Shown here one piece after another: positions 1 to 5,570 of a stretch of DNA of 6,283 bases. The stretch is taken from contig DHIZ01000165.1 of NCBI GenBank assembly GCA_002404055.1, positions 25,047 through 31,329 of the forward strand, in the 5' to 3' direction. A program made the position numbers and the translations under genes. How positions within the stretch are numbered: the stretch's first letter is position 1; each line of letters starts with the position of its first letter. The stretch is from Chloroflexi bacterium UBA4733. Its GTDB lineage: Bacteria; Chloroflexota; UBA4733. Under the pieces are notes generated by a model. It was given only the letters and a program-made list of their open reading frames with translations, had not been told where the DNA came from and did not search any database.

Positions 1-83
1 TTTGTTCTGGTTACGTGCTTAGCGTAGGTATCTCATGTGCTACGCCCGGCAGCGTGCGCCATGAGTGTCGAAACGCCGAAGGC

Positions 84-103
84 TCGCCAGACACATCTGG
101 CGA
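84..103. repeat. Inverted repeat, 8-bp arms around 4 bp
   Basis: The arms are tcgccaga (84-91) and tctggcga (96-103), a perfect match separated by caca. It lies about 25 bp upstream of the TTGACA hexamer of the putative VOC-gene promoter. The short spacer and lack of a following T-run fit a dimeric repressor or activator site better than a terminator. It could also be a hairpin at the end of a gene left of the window. The symmetry is seen directly; any regulatory role is inferred. Confidence 0.4.
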
Positions 104-128
104 TGCGGATGGGAATATCGGCGTCCGC

Positions 129-157
129 TTGACATTGGCGCCGATTAACTGGAACAT
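129..157 (+). promoter_or_regulatory. Putative sigma-70-type promoter of the VOC gene
   Basis: A perfect TTGACA hexamer sits at 129-134. Seventeen bases downstream, 152-157 reads gaacat, a weak -10 (3 of 6 matches). Shifted windows such as tatgtt at 157-162 match better but need an over-long spacer. The region is 50-80 bp before the TTG start at 213, a plausible 5' UTR length. The -35 is convincing and the -10 is not. Confidence 0.35.
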
Positions 158-163
158 ATGTTC
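152..163. promoter_or_regulatory. Putative LexA/SOS box (GAAC-N4-GTTC)
   Basis: The sequence gaacatatgttc is a perfect 12-bp palindrome and fits the Gram-positive LexA (DinR) core GAAC-RNRY-GTTC at every position. The outermost bases of the longer 14-bp B. subtilis consensus differ. It overlaps the expected -10 of the promoter that starts with TTGACA at 129, which is where a repressor would block transcription. The motif match is seen. Damage-inducible control of the VOC gene is inference, since the organism's LexA specificity is unknown. Confidence 0.45.
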
Positions 164-212
164 TGTTCCGCTCGGCCCGGCTGCCGAGGGAAAATAGACA
201 AAGGAGACTCAG

Positions 213-557
213 TTGGCCAACCCTGTCGTCCATTGGGAGATCACCGGCAAGAATGCAGCGCAACTGCAACCGTTCTACAGCAGCATCTTCGGCTGGCAAA
301 TTGATACCAATAACCCCATGAGCTACGGCATGGTGAACACGGGTGGGGAAGGCATCAATGGAGGAATCGGGCCATCGGATGGCCCCAATCAGGTGACTTT
401 CTACATCCAGGTCCCGGATTTGCAGGCCACGCTGGATCAGGTGGAAAAGCTCGGCGGACGAACGCTCATACCACATGACGAGGTTCCCGGCGCGGGGGTG
501 ACCCTGGCGAGCTTCGCCGACCCGGAAGGCAACGTGATCGGCCTCATCAAGGGTTAG
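213..557 (+). CDS. VOC (glyoxalase/bleomycin-resistance fold) family protein
   Basis: This 114-residue protein has the size of a single two-module VOC domain. Visible family marks are VVHWEI (5-10) on the first strand with a candidate metal-ligand His7, FYSSIFGW (21-28), the second-module strand VTFYIQVPDL (61-70), LGGRTLIP (80-87), and the closing DPEGN turn (103-107). In many glyoxalases the strand after DPEGN carries a metal-ligand Glu; here it reads VIGL, so one ligand seems to be Gly. That is common in the CFP-30/CFP-32-like branch, and the reaction cannot be assigned. The start is TTG, chosen because AAGGAGA lies at 201-207 with ideal spacing and homology begins at once (MANPVVHWE). The protein is probably cytoplasmic, since no signal peptide is seen. 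It is monocistronic, facing a convergent gene, with a LexA-like palindrome upstream. Confidence 0.88.
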   Translation: MANPVVHWEITGKNAAQLQPFYSSIFGWQIDTNNPMSYGMVNTGGEGINGGIGPSDGPNQVTFYIQVPDLQATLDQVEKLGGRTLIPHDEVPGAGVTLASFADPEGNVIGLIKG

Positions 558-589
558 CCCCGGGAGGGCGGCGGGTAGAGAGCGTGTGT

Positions 590-620
590 GCTCCCGGCAA
601 GGCAAGAGATTGCCGGGAGC
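590..620. terminator. Stem-loop between convergent genes, possible bidirectional terminator
   Basis: An 11-bp perfect stem, gctcccggcaa (590-600) with ttgccgggagc (610-620), encloses a 9-nt loop. It lies in the 99-bp gap between two genes whose 3' ends face each other, the classic place for a shared terminator. Neither strand has a T-run after the stem, so it is not a canonical Rho-independent terminator. It may instead protect the mRNA 3' ends. Confidence 0.5.
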
Positions 621-656
621 GAACCACCGCATGGCGGCCTGATCAGCTCTTCGCAC

Positions 657-2105
657 TCAGGAGGTCAGCCCGGCATTGCCCGCTTGGCTGGCCTGCCGTA
701 ACACGGTGGCGACCTGCTGCTTCCCTGCCAGCAAATCAGCAAGGGCGGCGTGAATGATGCTTGCTGCCGCCGGGTAGTTCGGCTGGTGCGTTCCCAGCGG
801 ACCGCCGGTGAGGCCGAGCCGGGCGAGCGATACGGCCGGGTCAACCGGGATCATGTGATCCATGCCGACGCTGTTGAAGAGGCGACGGCCCGCGGGGCCT
901 CCGTTGCCGAGGTAGGCGCTGCTCTCGGCCACCGCTTTTGCCGCCGGGTGAACGTCACCGACCTGGGCGCGTTGGGTCATGCCGGGACCGGCGCAAAGGT
1001 CCTTGGCCAGCGTCCAGGCCTCGTCCAGATGACGGGAGATGCGGGCCAGGTAGACGGCGGCCCCGGCGCCATACCAGGCTTCCTTCGTGCCCGGAACCAT
1101 CGGCAGCATGGTGAGGTCCCAATCCAGGGGTCGCTTCATGCTGTGGAGCGTGCTGAGCGCGGAAACCGGCGTCACCAGCAGGTGTACGTGACCGAGCATG
1201 AAGTCGATCATCGGGTCGCCTTCGTAGAGGCCGCCGCGCTCCAACGGGGCTGCCGCCACCTGGTAACGGGTATACAGGTCGACGTAGGCTTGAGCGCCGG
1301 CAATCGCCGCCGCAGTGTCCAGGGTGATGCGCGGTGGGGCCGGTGGCAGCGTGGTTCGTCGCCCGCCGGAGAGCGCGATGAAATCGTAGAAGCTGGTTTC
1401 GGCCGACTCGTCGACGTAGCCATAGCGCAGCGCCGCTGGTTGTTTCCCGGCGTTGGCACGTCCGATATCCTGGGTCAGGCGCACGAATTCGTCCAACAGC
1501 CAGCCGTCGGACGGCGCCGGCAGCCCGGCCTGCTGGAGCAGAGTGCGGTTGACGAGCACAACTTGCTCGGGCTGGATGTCGCGCGGCAGGCCGATGATGT
1601 GTCCGTTGATGGTGGAGCGCGCAATGGCAGCGGGATAGAAGGCGGCGGTTGTCACCTGGCGGTCGCGCTTCAGGTACGCGTCGACCGGCGTGAACACATT
1701 GGTCAGCGAGACGGGAACCTTATCGACGGCCATTGAAGGCAGTATGGCCAGGCTGAGAAACAGGTCGCCGTGGTCGGCCGAGAAGGGGTTGAACAACTGC
1801 GTCAGACTGCCGGCGTCCAGGCCATCGAGTGATGTCGCTGTGGCGCTGATGCCGGAGTTGTGCTGATGGAATTGGTCAAGGATACCTGCCAGCAGCGTAT
1901 CCTCCGGCGGCGTGCCGTCCCCGACCACTGTAAAAGGGCCGTAATAGAGATGTAAGGCGACTGGGGCGCGCCCCGGCCCGCTCCCACGTCCTGGAATGGG
2001 CAGGGTGCAGCCGGCCAGCGCCAGGGCTGGCAGCGCGAGCGCTGCCAGTTGGAGCAGCCGGCGCCGCGAGCAGGCGCGGTGCCCGGAACCAGTCAGTGCC
2101 GCCAT
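657..2105 (-). CDS. Extracellular solute-binding lipoprotein, family 1 (ABC-type sugar-binding-like)
   Basis: With the start at 2105 the protein is 482 aa. An ORF extension to an ATG at 2183 exists, but GGAGAG six bases before the 2105 ATG and the normal signal-peptide length favour the shorter form. The N-terminus has an SRRRLLQ stretch (13-19) resembling a twin-arginine motif, a hydrophobic core, and the lipobox LAGC with lipidated Cys33. The mature part looks like MalE-type binding proteins: GLPRD (about 172-176), then VNRTLLQQAGLPAPSDGWLLDEF (about 185-207), matching the family's NKxLFxxAGLxxP..W..DEF block; FMLGHVHLL near 302-310 in the 'G-K-A-A-M' position; and a helical C-terminal lobe with DEAWTLAKDL. 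It should be membrane-anchored outside the cell and deliver a solute, likely a sugar or oligosaccharide, to an ABC permease. No permease or ATPase gene is adjacent, so the partner is elsewhere and the ligand is unknown. Confidence 0.85.
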   Translation of the reverse strand: MAALTGSGHRACSRRRLLQLAALALPALALAGCTLPIPGRGSGPGRAPVALHLYYGPFTVVGDGTPPEDTLLAGILDQFHQHNSGISATATSLDGLDAGSLTQLFNPFSADHGDLFLSLAILPSMAVDKVPVSLTNVFTPVDAYLKRDRQVTTAAFYPAAIARSTINGHIIGLPRDIQPEQVVLVNRTLLQQAGLPAPSDGWLLDEFVRLTQDIGRANAGKQPAALRYGYVDESAETSFYDFIALSGGRRTTLPPAPPRITLDTAAAIAGAQAYVDLYTRYQVAAAPLERGGLYEGDPMIDFMLGHVHLLVTPVSALSTLHSMKRPLDWDLTMLPMVPGTKEAWYGAGAAVYLARISRHLDEAWTLAKDLCAGPGMTQRAQVGDVHPAAKAVAESSAYLGNGGPAGRRLFNSVGMDHMIPVDPAVSLARLGLTGGPLGTHQPNYPAAASIIHAALADLLAGKQQVATVLRQASQAGNAGLTS

Positions 2106-2111
2106 CGGTAG

Positions 2112-2117
2112 CTCTCC
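2112..2117 (-). promoter_or_regulatory. Ribosome binding site deciding the lipoprotein start
   Basis: On the minus strand GGAGAG precedes the ATG at 2105-2103 by six bases. The alternative ATG at 2183 would add 26 residues (containing Trp, Cys and Asp/Glu) in front of the Arg-rich signal-peptide n-region, which is atypical. This supports 2105 as the start. Confidence 0.65.
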
Positions 2118-2236
2118 GATCTTTCCATCAGTGAGAGACACTTTCCAGCAGTGTACCGGACCGCCGTTCTGCCCGGAGAGCATAGAACTGCCTGGCGACG
2201 TGGCATGATATGACGACAGGCATTGAGGAGGACGGC

Positions 2237-2512
2237 ATGCGAGTCACGAGGGTAATTAATGCGGAAGATGCAGAGGTACGGGATGTCTCCTTTCTGACTG
2301 CGCCCAAGCTCCATGGACGGTCTGTCGATCCGCTCGTGCGTCCCCGGCGGGGCAAGGCCATCGCTTTCGGTTGGTACGGCGGGAAGTACTCACACCTGGA
2401 CTGGTTGCTGCCCCTCTTGCCGGAAGCCCATCACTACTGTGAACCATTTGCTGGCTCGGCTGCCGTGCTCATTAACCGGCTCCCCTCTCCGGTCGAGACG
2501 TATAACGATTGA
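2237..2512 (+). pseudogene. Truncated D12-class (Dam-like) DNA adenine methyltransferase, N-terminal fragment
   Basis: The 91 codons starting at ATG 2237 follow a near-perfect GAGGAGG (2225-2231, five-base spacing). An ATG at 2210 is in frame but has no such site. Residues 45-50 (GWYGGK) are motif X, and EPFAGSAAVL (69-78) is motif I, the SAM-binding loop of N6-adenine methyltransferases of the MethyltransfD12 family. The reading frame ends at ETYND (87-91), right where full-length relatives continue toward the target-recognition region and the DPPY catalytic motif. Those are absent: the stop is 2 bp from the 3' end of the convergent grpE. Intact relatives are typically about 250-300 aa. The product cannot be catalytically active alone. 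Residues 1-38 precede the usual family start and are unrecognised. It may be a decayed orphan or phage-type methylase left by a deletion; the intact start and RBS mean a short peptide could still be made. Confidence 0.75.
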
Positions 2513-2514
2513 TC

Positions 2515-3072
2515 TCAGGACTCGTCCGCTGAACCTTCCCCGTCCTCTGCTCCCTGCGATACGGCTACCTGCGCGGCGCGGAGGACGCGGTCGCCCATCC
2601 GGTAGCCTGGACGCATGACCAGGCTGACGTGGCCGGCGGGGATGGAGGGGTGGACCTGGTGCAGAAAGGCTTCGTGCAGATAGGGGTCGAAGGGCTGGCC
2701 GAGGGCGTCAATCCGTTCCAGGCCGGCGGCACGCATGGCAGAATCCAGCTTCCCGGTGATCAGCAGCACGCCCTTCACCCAGGGTTGGTCGCGTAGGTCT
2801 GCCGGGACCTCACCGGTGGCGCGTTCTAGGTCATCGAGCAGCGGTAGGATTGGGATGAGCGCATCAGCGCGGGCTTGCCCAATCTGGGCGCCCCTTTCTG
2901 CTTCCACGCGTCGGCGATAGTTGATGAAGTCGGCACGTTCCCGCTGCAGCAGCGCCCGGTACTCCTCAGCCTGACCAATTGTATCTTCTGTTGTTGCTGT
3001 CGTCCCTGTACCGTTAGCGGATGCCGACTCTTCGTCCGGTGGCTCTGCCGTCTCGTCGTTCTGTTGACCCAT
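2515..3072 (-). CDS. grpE: GrpE, nucleotide exchange factor for DnaK
   Basis: This 185-aa protein releases ADP from the Hsp70 chaperone DnaK in the cytoplasm so that substrate can be freed. It has the family layout: an acidic, low-complexity N-terminus (1-33), a long helical dimerisation segment (about 35-68, with RADFINYRRRVEAER), ALIPILPLLDDLERA (71-85), and the C-terminal beta domain carrying the GrpE signature from FDPYLHEA (128-135) through RPGYRMGDRVLRAAQVAV (154-171). A short acidic tail follows. The start at 3072 is the only Met before the helix. Possible ribosome sites are GGGGAG at 3084-3089 (11-base spacing) and AAGG at 3076-3079, neither ideal. In many bacteria grpE sits with hrcA, dnaK and dnaJ; none is in view. 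The inverted repeat typical of HrcA control (CIRCE) was not seen upstream. Its 3' end nearly touches the methylase fragment. Confidence 0.95.
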   Translation of the reverse strand: MGQQNDETAEPPDEESASANGTGTTATTEDTIGQAEEYRALLQRERADFINYRRRVEAERGAQIGQARADALIPILPLLDDLERATGEVPADLRDQPWVKGVLLITGKLDSAMRAAGLERIDALGQPFDPYLHEAFLHQVHPSIPAGHVSLVMRPGYRMGDRVLRAAQVAVSQGAEDGEGSADES

Positions 3073-3186
3073 TCGCCTTGTTTCTCCCCATCATCCAGTC
3101 CTACCTTTCAGTATGACGCGAGATGGGCGTATCAGTCGAACGATACCCGGGGGCGGCAGTGTCATTTCACCCCCGACCCTGGAGCG

Positions 3187-3206
3187 CCGGTCCACTGAAC
3201 CGGACC
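3187..3206 (-). other. Alternative hairpins that compete with the junction's closing stem
   Basis: Two mutually exclusive hairpins can form: ccggt (3187-3191) with accgg (3199-3203), and ggtcc (3189-3193) with ggacc (3202-3206). The second uses bases 3204-3206, which also belong to the closing stem of the neighbouring four-stem element. Such overlap is the layout of a switching leader, but may be coincidence. Confidence 0.25.
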
Positions 3207-3286
3207 AAGAAAGAGCCAGCAATCTCTGCCCAGCATTTCGGCCTTCGCTGCTCAACTGCAGCGTAGCGCCCTTCAGGGTGCTTGGT
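3204..3286 (-). ncRNA. Candidate compact multi-stem RNA element upstream of grpE
   Basis: Four stems nest almost without gaps. The closing stem is accaag (3204-3209) with cttggt (3281-3286). Stem two is aag-a-gcc (3211-3217) with ggcctt (3240-3245), one bulge. Stem three is cgctgc (3246-3251) with gcagcg (3258-3263), 6-nt loop. Stem four is cgccc (3267-3271) with gggtg (3276-3280), 4-nt loop and one G-U pair. Stems abut with 0-3 unpaired bases, giving a junction of 83 nt. It is not a tRNA (no 7-nt T-loop or TTC motif), and I do not recognise a known riboswitch class. The strand is uncertain because the pairing works on both; minus is chosen for the grpE leader. GC-rich DNA makes such stems common, so this is tentative. 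Confidence 0.25.
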
Positions 3287-3296
3287 ATTCGTAGCC

Positions 3297-3346
3297 CGCC
3301 CGCGCCGACGCCCGCAGGGCGGCCGTGGCGGGTGAGCTAGCGGGCG
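3297..3346 (-). terminator. GC-rich foldable element after the APC transporter, possible terminator
   Basis: Bases 3297-3303 (cgcccgc) pair with 3340-3346 (gcgggcg). Inside, cgccc (3309-3313) pairs with gggcg (3317-3321) over a 3-nt loop. The element starts about 30 bp after the stop codon of the minus-strand transporter, where a terminator is expected. No T-run follows on the minus strand, so the call is weak. Confidence 0.3.
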
Positions 3347-3376
3347 CGATTAGTAGACCGGCACCCCGACGCTTGC

Positions 3377-5278
3377 TCAGGCCACCGGCCAGCGCTTCAG
3401 GTAGTGGCGGACGGCGGTTGGGCCGGCGCCTTCGCGGCGAATGTAATCGACGGGAATTCCGGTGAGCGCGTCGGCGCTGTTCGGGCCCAGCACCGTCTCC
3501 TCCGGCTGGACCGCCAACCACACTTCCCGCACGCCTTGAATGCCGACGGTACTAGGAATGTACACGAAGCGGCGCTGCAACTGCAACCGCCGGGCCAACG
3601 CTTCCGCTTTGGTGAAGGCGGCCTGCGCCGGTCGGTCCTCCAGGTAGGGATCGACGACTTCGAACATTCTGCCCGGCGCCCGTACCACCGGTTGGCCGCG
3701 GTAGACGAAGACGACCGGACGGTGACGCGCCGCCTGCTCCAGCGCATGGAGCACGGCGCCTAACGCATCATTGCCGGGCGGGAGCAGCACGAGCACGGCT
3801 CCGTGGTCGCGTGCCGCTGCCCGCCAGGCCGGTGGGACGACGGGCGGGTCGGCGCGCAGGACGGTGGGGAAGATCAAGGTGCGCCCTTGCCGGCGCTGCA
3901 CGGCGTAGGTGGTCAGCGCGATCACCATGCCGATGACACTGACGCCACCACCAAACTCGGTGGCGAGCGGCTTGGCGACGAGGTTGGTACACCACGCCAG
4001 CACCACCAGGATGGTAGTCAGGATGCCCAGCGCAAAGGTGATCGGCCCGACGGGCGTCGCCTCACCGTCCTTGGCTTCCGAGGGGACCCCGTCTGTCCCG
4101 GATTGTGGCTTCCCCCCTGGATGCCGCTCCTGCCAGCGCACAATATCCAAGGCCAGACAGGTCAGGCTGAAGGCGCCGAGCAAGCCGAAGGCGTAGAGGT
4201 CGCCCAGCAAGCTCACGCTGCCCTGCGCCAGAATCAGCACCAGTACGGGGATCGCCACCACCGTCAGGATGGCCCAGTGCGGCGTGTCGCGCCAGCGGTT
4301 GCGCGTTTCGATCACCTGGGGCAAGAAGCCCATCCGGGCGAGCGCCAGGAAGACATGGTAGCTGCCGATGATGGCGGTATTGCTGGCAAACACCAGCAGC
4401 AAGGCGCCGCTGATCGCCACCTCTATTTCAAAGGCGCGTCCCAGCGCGAAGCCGCCCAGCAGCGAGATGAACTGGTTGGGGTCCGCATTTGCGCTCAGGA
4501 GGGTGGTCGACCACAGGGTGAGCAGCGGGCTCGTAATCGCCATCGTCAAAACGACGGCCGTCATGGCTCGAAACGCGACTCTCTTGCGCGGCTCGCGCAT
4601 CGCCGGTGCGAGTTGCGCGACACTTTCCAATCCGGAGAAGGCAAGGAAGGCCGCTCCGTAGCCGGTGAGCAGCAGGATCGGGGTCAGGGGAGGCCCGTGC
4701 GTGATCGAGCTGAAGCTGTGCAGGACGCCCGCAGGCCCCAGGAAGATCGCGGTTGCGAGCACGACGACAATCTGCCCTCCTCCGGCAAAGCACGCGACGA
4801 TCGCTGTCGCTCGGGCGCTCTCCTTGATGCCGAGCAAGTTCAGGATCCCCAGGGCAATCAACGCGCCGACCGTGGCCTGCAGCGCCACATCTTTCAAGAA
4901 GGGCATCACCACCGCGAGGTACAGGACCCCAGACAGCGCGCTGAGCGCGGCGGTCAGGAAGTAGTCGACCAGGATCATCAGCCCGCCCAGCAGCCCGGCA
5001 AACGGATGCAGCGCCTGCGAAGAGACGTTGACCACACCGCCGCCCTCCGGGTAGCGCCAGGTGACCTCGGCGTACTTGACACACAAGAGAATGAAGACGA
5101 ACAGGGTCATGAGGACGAACAGGGCGGAGCGCGAGCGGAACGGGCCGTACAGGATGCCCGGAACGTAATAGACGGAGGTGCCGATGTCGGCAAACACCAC
5201 GGCCCAGCACAGAAAGGCCCCGAGACTTCCGCCGCGGACCTTGATCCTGCGGCGGGAGAGCGTGACAGTCTGGCTCAT
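3377..5278 (-). CDS. APC-superfamily amino-acid/polyamine-type permease with soluble C-terminal domain
   Basis: The 633-aa product is a membrane transporter. Residues 17-42 form the first APC segment with the broken-helix motif DIGTSVYYVPG. Further hydrophobic segments lie near 51-70, 96-125, 130-150, 157-182, 198-218, 236-262, 284-310, 336-358, 360-380, 412-435 and 440-460, about 12 in all. YPEGGGVVNVSSQAL (76-90) and GLESVAQLAPAMREPRKRV (216-234) are typical APC loops. Residues about 461-633 are soluble, with alternating hydrophobic strands (AVLVLLPP, PVVFVYRG, RRFVYIPS) and helices, recalling the cytoplasmic stress-protein-like tails of some APC carriers. The substrate is unknown. The open frame extends 138 codons further upstream, but that part overlaps another gene and is compositionally unlike the rest. 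The chosen ATG at 5278 has GGAG at 5284-5287 and overlaps the stop of the preceding small gene (ATGA), so the two are probably cotranslated. Confidence 0.85.
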   Translation of the reverse strand: MSQTVTLSRRRIKVRGGSLGAFLCWAVVFADIGTSVYYVPGILYGPFRSRSALFVLMTLFVFILLCVKYAEVTWRYPEGGGVVNVSSQALHPFAGLLGGLMILVDYFLTAALSALSGVLYLAVVMPFLKDVALQATVGALIALGILNLLGIKESARATAIVACFAGGGQIVVVLATAIFLGPAGVLHSFSSITHGPPLTPILLLTGYGAAFLAFSGLESVAQLAPAMREPRKRVAFRAMTAVVLTMAITSPLLTLWSTTLLSANADPNQFISLLGGFALGRAFEIEVAISGALLLVFASNTAIIGSYHVFLALARMGFLPQVIETRNRWRDTPHWAILTVVAIPVLVLILAQGSVSLLGDLYAFGLLGAFSLTCLALDIVRWQERHPGGKPQSGTDGVPSEAKDGEATPVGPITFALGILTTILVVLAWCTNLVAKPLATEFGGGVSVIGMVIALTTYAVQRRQGRTLIFPTVLRADPPVVPPAWRAAARDHGAVLVLLPPGNDALGAVLHALEQAARHRPVVFVYRGQPVVRAPGRMFEVVDPYLEDRPAQAAFTKAEALARRLQLQRRFVYIPSTVGIQGVREVWLAVQPEETVLGPNSADALTGIPVDYIRREGAGPTAVRHYLKRWPVA

Positions 5279-5502
5279 TCCCTCTCCAGGCTCCCGCGCT
5301 CGCCGAGATGACGCCTGAGGCTCTCGAGGTCGGTTCGAAGCTGGTTCAGCGCACGCTGCGCCTCCCGGTCGCCGAGCTCCATGTAAGCGACCGCGGCGAG
5401 GTATAGATCCGCGCGCTCGAGCTGGCGGCTCGCGGTGCGCAGGACAGCGCGCCTCTCCCTGGCCGTCCTCGTTTCGGGAAGCTGCAGGATCGCGGTGCGC
5501 AT
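5275..5502 (-). CDS. Small charged helical protein of unknown function, coupled to the APC permease
   Basis: This 75-aa protein is not recognised. It is rich in Arg, Glu and Leu, has no membrane segment or signal, and appears to form two helices: about 13-43 (ARERRAVLRTASRQLERADLYLAAVAYMEL) and about 45-68 (DREAQRALNQLRTDLESLRRHL). Its TGA at 5277-5275 overlaps the transporter ATG at 5278-5276 in a 4-bp ATGA arrangement, a strong sign of a real gene and of translational coupling. The start codon ATG at 5502 lacks a good ribosome site, so a leaderless transcript or a different start is possible. It is the first gene of a two-gene operon, so it may regulate, stabilise or partner with the transporter; that is inference. 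Confidence 0.6.
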   Translation of the reverse strand: MRTAILQLPETRTARERRAVLRTASRQLERADLYLAAVAYMELGDREAQRALNQLRTDLESLRRHLGERGSLERE

Positions 5503-5523
5503 GTATCCAACGTAGACACGGGG

Positions 5524-5566
5524 CCGTTTGGCCTCCGTTTGGCGGAGCCTCTGATCCGAATGGATC
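5524..5566. promoter_or_regulatory. Divergent promoter region with direct and inverted repeats
   Basis: The gap between the two divergent transporter units holds a direct repeat ccgtttgg (5524-5531 and 5535-5542), 11 bp apart, and a hairpin ctccg/cggag (5533-5537 with 5543-5547). It also holds an inverted repeat gatcc-gaat-ggatc (5553-5566). The hexamer atggat also recurs 11 bp apart at 5560 and 5571. Repeats one helical turn apart suit a regulator binding one DNA face between divergent genes. No clear -35/-10 pair was found on either strand. Confidence 0.35.
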
Positions 5567-5570
5567 TTGT

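Larger units (their letters stand above)
3073..3376 (-). promoter_or_regulatory. 304-bp grpE upstream region, rich in potential RNA stems
   Basis: No credible gene lies here. Read toward grpE, the region offers several stems: a GC-rich element at 3297-3346, a four-stem junction at 3204-3286, competing hairpins at 3187-3206, a 6-bp all-GC stem cggggg/cccccg (3148-3153 with 3170-3175), and gtatc/gatac (3129-3133 with 3142-3146, extended by two G-C pairs past a bulge). A possible promoter on the minus strand is TTCGAC (3140-3135) and CATACT (3115-3110), but the 19-base spacing is long. The stems are seen by eye; no folding energies were computed. If the promoter is the one at 3110-3140, most of the stems would not be in the grpE transcript. 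Confidence 0.4.

Noticed and set aside
15..197. Short + strand open frame before the VOC gene
   Set aside because: GTG start without a ribosome site, no recognisable protein, and it covers the putative promoter and LexA-like site.
33..656. Long minus-strand open frame opposite the VOC gene
   Set aside because: The + strand frame has a clear VOC fold, an ideal ribosome site and family motifs; the opposite frame has no recognisable domain and runs across the promoter and hairpin.
750..1736. Plus-strand open frame of 328 codons opposite the lipoprotein gene
   Set aside because: Arg/Gly/Val-rich product without domains, a typical antisense shadow of a GC-rich gene whose sense strand has a clear family assignment.
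2493..2618. Frameshift continuation of the methylase past the stop at 2510
   Set aside because: Reading the other frames after ETYND gives Pro/Arg-rich sequence with no methylase motif, and the DNA there is the 3' end of grpE.
3073..3200. CIRCE (HrcA) operator upstream of grpE
   Set aside because: No TTAGCACTC/GAGTGCTAA-like pair was found on reading this region; the dyads present have unrelated sequences.
3204..3286. tRNA or known riboswitch (T-box, lysine, glycine, c-di-AMP) in the four-stem element
   Set aside because: No seven-base T-loop, no discriminator/CCA context, and none of the conserved core strings of those riboswitches could be matched convincingly.
3803..5311. Plus-strand open frame of 502 codons opposite the permease
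   Set aside because: The product is extremely Gln/Arg/Asp-rich, as expected when the complement of hydrophobic membrane codons is read; the sense frame encodes a convincing 12-segment transporter.
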